A stretch of DNA of 64,000 nt from Arabidopsis thaliana (lineage: Eukaryota; Streptophyta; Magnoliopsida; Brassicales; Brassicaceae): positions 434,001 to 498,000 of the forward strand of contig NC_003070.9 of the NCBI RefSeq assembly GCF_000001735.4, in the 5' to 3' direction. Positions 12,198 through 21,815 of the stretch are shown piece after piece (position 1 is the first letter of the stretch; each line of letters starts with the position of its first letter). Position numbers and translations under genes: made by a program. The notes under the pieces are model-generated. The model did no database searches. It was not told the DNA's origin and was given only the letters and a program-made list of their open reading frames with translations.

Positions 12198-13752
12198 TTG
12201 AGTTTTTCTTTCGAATTCTCTCAACAGATCTTTTTTCTCATCTTATAATGAATTTCTATCGGATTTATTCTTTTTGGCAGTACTTGATTATTATTATTAT
12301 TATTATTTTATTCATAAGTTAAAAAAAAATATGAACCGTTGGTTTCGTAAATATCTAATTTCAGTGAAATAAAGACAATGTAATTTCTTCATAATTGCAA
12401 TGAAATAAAGAAAAATTAGTCTATTGACCAATGGTAGATTTTGGTATTTTTGTTTTGGCCATTCATGGAAGTTTACAACGATCATAACGTTTTAAATCGT
12501 ACTTGTATTTTTTGTAGATTTATGAGAAAAGGTAAGTACAATAAAGAGTAATTGCAGGGAAGAAGAGGGATATTAATGATTGGAGAAGGAGAACCGCGTA
12601 TCAGGCTGGGCTATGTCGGTTTCTCATGACACGGTCTTGTTGTATCACACCGATTATATATTATCGTTTTACAGCAATGTTTATATCATGCCTACAAAAT
12701 ATAGGGATTCAAATTGCTTAACCACGTTGTATTCTTCTTCTTCTTCTTGTCCAACTTTTTCTACGAAATTATAGCAAATCAAATTCATGCTATTTATTGA
12801 ACGCAAATGTTTAATTTTCAGACAAATCAGATTCTTACTTTTGCTGTTCAAACCCCAAAATTCAATGAAGAAATTTTATAATATTCATCAGATACTGAGC
12901 GGATTTTAAGCAAAAAACCAAGAGAAGTGATAGATACTGAGCGAGTTTGATATGAAGATTATCTTGGCCGGAGGTTGATTATCGTCTTTCCAACGAAGCA
13001 ACTGCAACACCATTATATGGATATTTGGTGTCTCGTCATCAGAGTCGTGCCAATGAATTTTGATGCTATAAACAAAAAAATATAGTTTAATATTTTAATA
13101 AATAATGTAAACATAACAAAAAAATTATTTATTAAAATATACACATAACAAAGAAGACGGAAAGCTCCTCTCTCACAAGCCAGGCTATCTCGCCACCTGC
13201 TATACCTTTGAATATTTCAAAGGTCTTTTTTGAGAAGTATTTCAAAGGTCCGTCTTCTTGACACTACCGGCGACAAGAGACATTTTTACAACGAAAGAGT
13301 TCGATAATAGAAAGGTTAGTAAAAAAATAAAAATATTCTTTGTCGTAATTATTTCAAAGGTCATTTTTGAGAAGTCAATAAAACTATGTTTTGTTTTGTT
13401 AACAACATGCATTATACCGTTTGATTGATAACATAATAACGACACTAGCACATTTTACTAGTTTACACATTATAATCAACCTAATCGTTTTTGGTCATAT
13501 TTTTGTTCTAAATTATTTATGTTTTGCTTAAAATTTGCTTAATTTATTATTAAACTTTAAATATTAATTATTTTTTTTGTTATGTTTATAATATTTATTA
13601 AAATATTAAATCATATTTTCGCGTATGGTATCAAATTTTTTTGGCACGTTCTGTTTGGATGTTATGTCACAAAAATTAAAAATTTAGTACTTACAAAAAA
13701 AACAAAACATGGTTGAAAAAATCTTTCAATCAATTACTAAAAAAAAAAGTAA
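12198..13752. other. Intergenic region upstream of the EEP gene
   Basis: 12198-12260 is the likely EEP leader. The rest is AT-rich. The word TTTCAAAGGTC appears three times (about 13217, 13241 and 13351), twice followed or preceded by TTTTGAGAAGT. On the minus strand 12920-13075 stays open as a protein-like frame with KIHWHDSDDETPNIHI, but it has no start or partner exon, so it may be a decayed gene fragment. Confidence 0.4.
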
Positions 13753-14392
13753 ATGAAGAAAGCAATACCTCATGCAGCAGCTTGTGATATGATCCAAAAA
13801 CAAATCGGGACAGCTAAAGGTCTTGGCTGGTACAAGCAAAAACTCGGTCTCCTTGAGCCCATCCAGCTTCTTTCAGGTACTACAACATATTAAAAAGATT
13901 GCACATGTCAAAATGACTATTACCATATCCAAATTTCGATTGTTTCCTACTTTCCTTTTATCTTCAACAGTTGTTTCCTTTTTCTTATTTGAGAACGTTC
14001 GAGAAATCTGGACCGTCTATTTTCATCATATTGCAACTGTGAGATCTGATGGTGATTATCTAATCTAAACGGTAAGTTTGTTAGATTATGTGGGACCGGG
14101 ACGATCTATTTCTTAAACCTCTGTTACAAACAAACACTCATGTCTATTAGTATTAGGAAATAAGAGATGGATATGATGATGATTCCGAACCAATTCTCAA
14201 TAAACTGTTTATAATGGAACAGAAGCAGCAGTGATTGATGATCTAACAGACATTGACATCAGGCTACCAATGCTAGTCTTCCTGTGGGAGATAGAAGCGG
14301 CCTTGGTTATGCCGAGTTTTCTGTTGATCTGTGTTTATGTAATCACCCGAGGATGCAAACAATTAATCCCATCAGCTAAAAGACTTGTTTGA
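13753..14392 (+). CDS. Small unrecognised split gene, predicted membrane tail
   Basis: I do not recognise this protein. Exons 13753-13876 and 14223-14392 join across a clean intron (TTTCAG|GTACTA to GAACAG|AAGC) and give 97 residues in one frame. The N-terminal half contains GLGWYKQKLGLLEPIQLL, the junction reads AAVIDDLTDIDIRLPM, and the C-terminal half has a hydrophobic segment (ALVMPSFLLICVYVI) followed by a basic tail ending KRLV. Both flanking genes are on the minus strand, so this is a separate unit. The matched exon phases and protein-like composition argue for a real gene. The short length and AT-rich upstream DNA would also fit the last exons of a larger gene copied here. The start codon is the first in-frame ATG and may be internal to a longer exon. 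Confidence 0.4.
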
Positions 14393-14664
14393 TTCAAAAC
14401 AGACTTTAGCAGATCATTTGTTTTTCTTATCTACAGAACATAATATATTCTTTTTTTGGTGATATTATGATTGGGAAACATCCATTTCATTTAACCAGAA
14501 AGCATGGCAATCTTTTCTTTGAACAAATCTCCATAAATTACAGACAAAGATAAAGCCGGAAACAAGAAAATGTTGCAGATAAAATCTAACAAAAGAAAGA
14601 ACAATCGAAAAACTCTTCTTCTCCTTGTAATTTGCTCACAACAAAACCTCTTCTTCAGAGCCTC

Positions 14665-16246
14665 TTAAAGTGGCTTTCCACTTGTCTTGATATCATTTCT
14701 GATTGCTCCTTGAATCATCTTAACGATCAAATACTGCAAAGTAGAAGAAAGGATTTCACTTGTTTACCAAATTCGAACAAGACAATAAATCAAACTGTGT
14801 CTCTTTCTTACCTGAGCGCCTATGATAAGAGGGATGAGTTTCTTTCCTTTATCATCAGAGTAAGATCCATCTACCATCTTCTTGTCTACATGAATTGCTT
14901 TCCTCTGGTTTGTTGCTACATCAGTTATCGCCTTAACCAAGTTCGGGATCCACGCTTCACCATTTGGAAGAGCCTGAACCGAGAGCAGGTAAGCAACTTT
15001 TAACAGTCAGTCTCTCTCCAAGTCGGATCAAATCAGAGATTCGAAAACACAAACCTTTTCGTCCTTATCGTTCTTGCTGCATCTTCCGCTGTTCTCTGCA
15101 TAGACTACCGCGATTGCAGAATCCTACAAGCCAGTAAAGAATGAAACTGATTCTTGCTACAATGAACCAAACATACATTGGTATAACAATTTTCGGAGAC
15201 AGGTATATGTATAAATAACCATACCTCAAACTCTTGTTTTCGCATCTTAGAACCAGCCCGGATAGTTTTGAGGAGAGAATCTGATCTCTTGGAGGAAAAA
15301 GTTTCGTAGGAAAGTTCATCGGGAGGGGAAAATTGAGCATGAGTCAGAACAAGCAAGGTTTTGCACCATATCTCTTTTCCAAAGGTTTGGGTGATTGCTA
15401 TAACAACTTGCTTATCTAGCTCATCGACTCTATACACATCCAAACGATCAACATAGAGCAAGACATCTATTGTTCTGTTCACAAGAAACCTGTCCAAAAT
15501 CCGAGAAACACAACAACTATCGTAAAACTTCCACACACACTCCAATATACAGCTTCAGCGTAAACCAGATACTCATAATTCACAATTTCAACAGAAACCC
15601 ACAAGTAAACATGTTAACCACATATATACTTAGCTTAATTAATTCAAAAACGAATGAGATAATCCTATATGCAACAATCAACGAAGAGATATTCCAAAAG
15701 AGTAGCTACTGACCCTTTGATTAACTCGAGAGCTTGGTGATTGACATATCCAGCTTCCACAAGTCCAGGGGTGTCAATAATGTTGATAGTGAACCCTCCC
15801 ATTGTTCTTGAAACCATCACTGGTCTCAATCCTTCAGCCTACAAAATCAACAAAACAGAGCCATCAAATATCTTGAAATGACTACTCTTTCTTAATCCAA
15901 ATTAAAAAAATCAAGCTTAGGGAAACTGAATTACGTACTTGGAAAGGACTGACACGGACGACTTGTTCGCCGATAAGAGAATTGACAGTGGATGATTTTC
16001 CGACACCGCCTTTACCCAGAACAAGAACTGTCATTGAGTTCATATCCTGCAATTACAAAAACCTCCCATCATTATCTCCTAATCACAACGGAGAATCCGA
16101 GAAACCGACTTAAGCACCAAAGAAACAGGAACAACAACAACAAAACACACCTTTTGCTTCAATTTTCCGAAGAATTCAATCAGCTTTTCCTGGGTAGCTG
16201 CTGGAAATTGCTGAAACCCAACCCATTCACGAACGAGAGACCCCAT
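14665..16246 (-). CDS. TOC33: TOC33, chloroplast protein-import receptor GTPase
   Basis: TOC33 is the outer-envelope GTPase receptor that recognises chloroplast preproteins and dimerises with TOC159. Exons 16151-16246, 15939-16049, 15714-15838, 15225-15489, 15055-15123, 14812-14973 and 14665-14733 join to 298 residues. The P-loop GKGGVGKSS starts at residue 45, the G3 motif is DTPG, the dimer Arg lies in YVDRLDVYR, and THAQFSPPD follows the NKxD-position strand. The C-terminal anchor is LIPLIIGAQYLIVKMIQG. The strand before the P-loop reads VLVLLG, one Leu more than the VLVLG I remember, so published numbering is shifted by one. A 5' UTR intron is likely at 16259-16360. The neighbours are unrelated. 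Confidence 0.95.
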
Positions 16247-16645
16247 CACTCCTAAACCCTTCAGCAAAAAAATTCTTTTGGTAAATAATCGCTGAGTGAT
16301 GACGATGATGATAATTAATTTCGAAAGCGATAACGTTTTGGGAGATTTGGAGGAGCTTACCGTTGTGTGAGGAGCGTTTGAGGTTTTTGGAAGAAGCTCT
16401 CTCGATGTGTTCCGCAGAGAAAAGCTAAAGAATGTGACCTTATCGGTAATTTGTTTAATAGTTCAAATTATTTTCACTTTTACTCCTCTATTTCTTTAGT
16501 GTTTCTTTTTAGTGCCTTCAAATTTTGAAAACTAACAAACTCAACCCCAAACCAAATCCAGTTACCAAGTTGCAGCATTACACTTCATATTTTCATGGAA
16601 GACTACATTAGGTGGAACATTGAATTAGCATAGCGTCACGGGAGC
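16247..16645. other. TOC33 leader and spacer
   Basis: It contains the TOC33 5' UTR with a likely intron (16259-16360) and the 3' end of the next minus-strand gene. There is no additional gene. Confidence 0.6.
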
Positions 16646-17977
16646 TCAAGCGATTCTCTGAACCTTTCTTCGCTTGTAAGTCAAGGAAAACAAATGGTCA
16701 CTATTGGCTTCTCGAGCATGATTGTCTTCGCTCAGGACCCCCAGCGGTTTTCTCAGAGCCTTGGCTTCCCTCTGAAAGTTATTACTAGACGAAATCCTCT
16801 TGCTCTCTGTTGTTTCAGAGCCTCTGTCAACAGTCCTAGGCTTAAAACCAGGAGACTTCAGGTGGTACCGGACATATTCTTCTTGCTTTAGAGGTATATT
16901 CTGTTCTGTGATGGAGTAATTTGAAACACGGAGAGCACTGGGAACAGTGTGTGTTGGATCATGAAACACCGGTTCTGTACCTTGGATTGATCTTTGTGTA
17001 GTTTCCAAATAGGTTAAGAAAGGGTCTGGGATAGAACAGCCAAGAGTTCCGTAGGGTGGTTTCTCAAATGTCGTACCTAAGTATGGAGACGCTGCAAATC
17101 TAGTACTCTTTGAACCGGTTTCATGGATTTGCAGGAGATTGTTTCCTGGAGCTACATAGGGTTTCCTGAGGATGGCAGAAGAAGATTTAGGGACTAATTT
17201 GAGAACACCCTTTGGCAAAGTCTGATGATGATGGCCAGCAGAAACTAAGCTGGAACCTTGATACCGGAATACTCCTTCCTTGGTTATCTTTATCTTGAGA
17301 CTGTTCTTGGAGCTGCCACTGCGAGGGAAGGTTAAACTTTTCGATCTATTTCTTTCCACGGGTTTCACTACATTGGGAGTTTTGAATCTACATGTAGCAC
17401 TATCCATTTCCTTAGATGGAACTCTATTGAGGTCCAGTAGCTTGAGATTACCGGTTTGAGTTCGTCCTGACCAAATGAGGAGCCTTGAGTAATTGCCCAA
17501 TTTATTTCCATACTGAACCCACACCCTTTGCATTTCGGTAAATGTCCTGATCAGCTTTTCATGATAGAACTTTAAAGAGTAGTAATACTTTCTCCTCTTG
17601 ACAAACATAACACCTTCTTTGAAACAAGCTACCTTTGGAGTAAACAATCCACCTAGCAAATTCTTGTAAAACTTATCCTCTGGATTCCCAAAATATAAAT
17701 TGGCACCATCAAGAAGTTCCTGCATCGTCAAACTGAAAGTCTGTGGATCCATATCTGGCAGAAAACATGAGAGGAAGAATCTTTCTTCTTCAGTCAGAAG
17801 TGAGTTCCAAGTCTCAACAGACAATATTCCCGTTAAATCTGGTAGATCGTAGAGCTCGTATGGTATGTTACAGAGCTGACCTTCAACCAAAGCTAGCTCA
17901 CAGTTTACTTGCGCAATGTCGTAATCATCAGAGTCATCATCTTCAGAGTCTAGCCCAACTGTTTGATTCTTATTCAT
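16646..17977 (-). CDS. NFRKB-like uncharacterised nuclear protein
   Basis: A single coding exon encodes 443 residues with an ATG directly after a splice acceptor (CTACAG|ATG). Residues about 30-160 contain the block YDLPDLTGILSVETWNSLL then EERFFLSCFLPD, and later VFGNP-like and KRRKYYYSLKFYHEKLIRT stretches. This pattern resembles the N-terminal DEUBAD-type region of NFRKB (INO80G), an INO80 remodelling subunit. I infer a nuclear, chromatin-related role from that similarity only. The rest is low-complexity, Ser- and basic-rich, and ends in YKRRKVQRIA, a possible nuclear localisation signal. The acidic N terminus (SEDDDSDDYD) is notable. A 605-nt intron fills the 5' UTR (17978-18582). I remember the locus as At1g02290, annotated as unknown. 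Confidence 0.8.
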   Translation of the reverse strand: MNKNQTVGLDSEDDDSDDYDIAQVNCELALVEGQLCNIPYELYDLPDLTGILSVETWNSLLTEEERFFLSCFLPDMDPQTFSLTMQELLDGANLYFGNPEDKFYKNLLGGLFTPKVACFKEGVMFVKRRKYYYSLKFYHEKLIRTFTEMQRVWVQYGNKLGNYSRLLIWSGRTQTGNLKLLDLNRVPSKEMDSATCRFKTPNVVKPVERNRSKSLTFPRSGSSKNSLKIKITKEGVFRYQGSSLVSAGHHHQTLPKGVLKLVPKSSSAILRKPYVAPGNNLLQIHETGSKSTRFAASPYLGTTFEKPPYGTLGCSIPDPFLTYLETTQRSIQGTEPVFHDPTHTVPSALRVSNYSITEQNIPLKQEEYVRYHLKSPGFKPRTVDRGSETTESKRISSSNNFQREAKALRKPLGVLSEDNHAREANSDHLFSLTYKRRKVQRIA

Positions 17978-19287
17978 CTGTAGTTAACCACTTACTACCC
18001 TTAAAACACAAGTACTTCAAATCTCCAACCACAAACTCAGTAGAAAGGAACACAAGCAGGAGATACCTAGATAGAAAATGTTAAAGACTCATCATCAGCA
18101 ATTCACATTACAAGAATTCTACTACAATACAATGGACAGCGAGAAGCTGAGTATGTTACTAATCAGAAATCAAACGAACATAAATAGCATTTTACTCACT
18201 GATTTCAGCAACAACAACACTAAAGGCTATATAAAACACGAAATATACATTGTGAGATCAATGAAGCACTCAAAAAGAAGAAGATACACAACACCAGAAA
18301 ATCTCCCAGATCGGATCAGCTACAAAGCTTAAACGTAATCGATCGCGAACTCAATCAATAACCAAAATCAAAAGCTCCAACAAGGCAAATAACTAGAGAG
18401 CGAAAACCCTTGGATTTGACAACAAAAATGTGCAGACAATTTGAATAAAAAACAAGTATCATACAAATCTCAGCACAAATCAGCTCCAATGAGTTTCAAA
18501 AACCTACCGGAACTAATAAAAAAAAAGAATCTCGAGATATTCAGAGAAATCGATCGGAAAGCGTAAAAGACGAGGAGCTTACCGGCTCTAAAGACAGGTG
18601 AAATTAGCAGATTAGGGTCGAAGAAACCATATCCCTTTGGCTACAGATACGAACTTCATCGCCTTCAAAGATTCTCTGCTTCCTTTCTAGAGATTTCTAT
18701 GGCTTTTCGATCGATGCGACAGTAGAGTAGAGACTAGAGAGACTAATTACTGTTACACTTGTATTTTGATTTCTTTAATTAAAGCCGCCTAAAGTAACTA
18801 ATGCCTTGATTACTTTAATTAATAATCATTTTTAAATTGTGATTTATAATCAAGTTAGACATTACTTCACAAATAGTTTGGGCCTGGAAACGTATAGGCC
18901 CATGTAAACTTTAATAAAAGAATCACCTTGCAGGTAAGTATAATATCCTGATATTATTATTTACTTGATAGAATGGGCCTATAATAAAAGAAATCACCAT
19001 TAAAGAATTATAGGCCCATGATATCAAGTAAATATCAAGAAATGATGATTAATGATCAAGTTAGACATCATTACTTGATATTTTGGTAAGTAGGATCAAT
19101 CAACGGTCAGGATCCTTTTAGTAAAATCATGTGTCATTTTCAGTTTGTCTAAAAGATAAGCCTTTCACTTTCTCTCTCTGTCTTATTAGAAAAGAAAATT
19201 TGTACCGTTTCCAAAGTCTGAGCCAATCATTGTGTTGATTCTGGAATTCTTTGTGGGAACGAGAAATTTGTACAAGGGAGATTCATC
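17978..19287. other. Leader intron of the NFRKB-like gene and divergent promoter with CATHB1
   Basis: 17978-18582 is the 5' UTR intron. 18750-19287 is the shared upstream region with the plus-strand cathepsin B gene. It holds several GGCCCA site-II motifs, a 27-nt inverted repeat at 18959-19033 and a leader (about 19095-19260) that is duplicated upstream of CATHB2 at 21625-21770. Confidence 0.65.
18959..19033. repeat. Inverted repeat with site-II motifs upstream of CATHB1
   Basis: The left arm, around ATTTACTTGATA then GGGCCTATAAT (18959-18984), pairs with the right arm, around ATTATAGGCCCAT then ATCAAGTAAAT (19007-19033). The loop is about 22 nt. Each arm contains one TGGGCC/GGCCCA element. 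Confidence 0.75.
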
Positions 19288-21376
19288 ATGGCTGATAGTT
19301 GTTGTATCAGACTTCACTTATTAGCCTCTGTTTTCTTGCTCTTATTTTCATCCTTCAACTTGCAGGTACTTTAAACTTTCGTAATCTGTGTGTTAAAATT
19401 GCTTACTAAGATCGATTTGTTGGACTCTTGAGCTACAAGTTAAAAAAAAACAAAATAAATCAAACTTTGTGATTTTTTTCTCTGCGTATCAATCTAAGAC
19501 ATATGAAGGGGAAATGTATATATGGTTTTTTGTAATTGTTTCTATATCAGTAAAGTTTTAAACTTTTGAAGCTGGTTTATCTCTTAATCTCAGGGTATTG
19601 CAGCGGAAAATCTTTCCAAGCAGAAACTGACCTCACTGATTCTTCAGGTTTTGATCTTAATCCACACAATTATCTGTATTGTTTTCGTCTCTTTTAGATT
19701 GCCTAAACGTTGATGATCAACTTTTGCAGAATGAGATTGTAAAGGAAGTCAATGAGAATCCAAACGCTGGTTGGAAAGCTGCTTTCAATGATCGGTTTGC
19801 AAATGCCACCGTGAGTTTATTATCACCTCCATGCTCTTATCTCTTTAAGAGCTACGTTACTTATCATTGTTCCTGAAAGTTTGTGTTTTTGTGTATGTAT
19901 GTGCAGGTTGCAGAGTTTAAGCGACTCCTCGGTGTTATACAAACACCAAAGACGGCATACTTAGGTGTACCTATTGTAAGACATGATTTATCGTTGAAGC
20001 TTCCTAAAGAATTTGATGCTAGAACCGCTTGGTCACATTGCACCAGTATTCGAAGGATCTTAGGTCGGTTTTAATCTCTTAGCTTCCACTATCTCTGTCA
20101 TTAACCCAATGATTTACTGACTCTTCTTATGTTTTGTTTCAAATTATCTCCCTCTTTATTGCACTAAAGATCAGGTGAAACATCATTTCATTTGAGTGGG
20201 TTATATATTGAACAATGTGTTACTCTGGTCGACGATAACTTTATGGTTTTGGTTTCTTTTGGGTCATTGTGGTTCTTGCTGGGCATTTGGTGCTGTTGAA
20301 TCACTGTCCGACAGGTTCTGCATCAAATATAACTTGGTAACACAACTTTCTCCATCAAGCCAAGATTGACGATTGCTACAGCTTTTTAATGTAATTGCTC
20401 TTCTTCCCTTGCAGAATGTTTCCTTATCTGCCAATGATGTCATAGCATGTTGTGGATTACTTTGCGGTTTTGGTTGTAATGGTGGTTTCCCAATGGGTGC
20501 ATGGTTGTACTTTAAGTACCACGGTGTAGTAACCCAAGAGGTAAATTCTCAGCAAAGAACAAATAATAATGGCAATGTGGTCAAAGTGTATTGAACTTTT
20601 GTAATGCTGTTGGTTCTTCAGTGTGATCCATACTTTGACAATACTGGTTGCTCTCACCCGGGATGTGAACCCACTTACCCTACACCAAAATGTGAGAGGA
20701 AATGTGTAAGCAGAAACCAGCTATGGGGTGAATCAAAACACTATGGTGTCGGCGCATACAGAATCAATCCTGACCCTCAAGACATTATGGCTGAGGTTTA
20801 CAAGAATGGACCTGTCGAGGTTGCTTTTACCGTTTACGAGGTAATGAAAAAGATTTTTGATTGATCAAACCATATTGATTATATCTTGGTGAAGTCCACA
20901 TTTTCATGTATCTTTTTGTTCTTCAGGACTTTGCACATTACAAATCAGGAGTATACAAGTACATAACGGGTACTAAGATTGGAGGTCATGCAGTTAAGCT
21001 CATTGGCTGGGGAACTTCTGATGACGGCGAAGATTATTGGGTATGAATTCTCTGGATTTTGATTCAGATCAAGCTGAAAAAGTAATAACATTTTCTTGTT
21101 CGTTGTTGCAGTTGCTTGCAAATCAATGGAACCGAAGCTGGGGTGATGTAAGTTCTTCTTTTCTCCAATCAAAACTTTTAAATTAGACCTTCCAAGTAAA
21201 CAAAAGCACAGAACCTGAGATAGAAAATGTGAAAATCTCAGGATGGTTACTTCAAGATCAGGAGAGGAACGAACGAATGTGGCATTGAACAGAGTGTTGT
21301 AGCTGGTTTACCTTCAGAGAAGAACGTATTTAAAGGTATTACCACTTCAGATGATCTTCTGGTTTCCTCAGTCTAA
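19288..21376 (+). CDS. CATHB1: Cathepsin B-like cysteine protease with a damaged splice acceptor
   Basis: This is a papain-family cathepsin B, made as a secreted or vacuolar proenzyme. Clear exons are 19288-19365, 19594-19647, 19730-19810, 19907-20063, 20415-20540, 20622-20840, 20927-21040, 21112-21147 and 21242-21376. The active-site exon ends at 20336. Homology to CATHB2 puts its start at 20262 after a 5-nt microexon (20170-20174), giving 359 residues, but the acceptor there reads TG instead of AG. The nearest usable AG gives an exon 20197-20336 joined straight to 20063, skipping the microexon. That stays open, gives 379 residues (the length I remember for At1g02300) and replaces the Asp-Gln before GHCGSCW with 22 hydrophobic residues. 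The N terminus is a signal peptide. Catalytic Cys (GSCW), His (GGHAV) and Asn (ANQWN) codons are present. The occluding-loop region reads [15 protein letters not shown]. Confidence 0.9.
20170..20174 (+). other. CATHB1: 5-nt microexon in CATHB1 (possibly skipped)
   Basis: ATCAG flanked by AAAG and GTGAAA completes a Gly/Asp codon and adds Gln, giving LDQG-HCGSCW as in all papain-like enzymes. It is useful only if the TG acceptor at 20260-20261 is spliced. Confidence 0.6.
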
Positions 21377-21815
21377 ACAAGACGATGTGTCCCTACTTCT
21401 GTAATATATCATTTGCAACTGTGTTGTAAGTTTAATATACCATTGAAAGAATCACCTTCAATCAAAACAAAAGTATGTATAGCTTCTGTTAATATTCAAT
21501 TTTACATGTTACCATGCAAGAGGACTGTTACAGTGTTTATTTGGTTTTGGTAAATTATAGCCACCTAAAAGTAACGCCTTAATTAATCATTTTAAATTAT
21601 GATTAACAATCAAGTAAGTGGAACAAATCAACGGTCAGGATCTTATCCTCGCAGTAATATGATCTGTCATTCTCTAACTAAAAAGATAAGCCTCTCTCTG
21701 TCTCTTCCTAGAAAAGAAAACTTTGTACCTTTTCCAAAGTCTAAGCAAATCATTGTTTTTGATTACTGGAACTCGTTGAGGGATTGAGAAAAAAATAATC
21801 AGAAGAGAAAGATCC
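21377..21815. other. Spacer and CATHB2 promoter
   Basis: It contains the CATHB1 3' end and a leader whose sequence from about 21625 (CAACGGTCAGGATC, AAAAGATAAGCC, TTTTCCAAAGTCT) repeats that of CATHB1 at 19095-19240. The gene duplication therefore included the proximal promoter. Confidence 0.65.

Noticed and set aside
20315-20336. Downstream GACAG as the acceptor for the CATHB1 active-site exon
   Set aside because: Using it shifts the frame to an early stop and removes the catalytic Cys. The acceptor at 20196 keeps the frame open.
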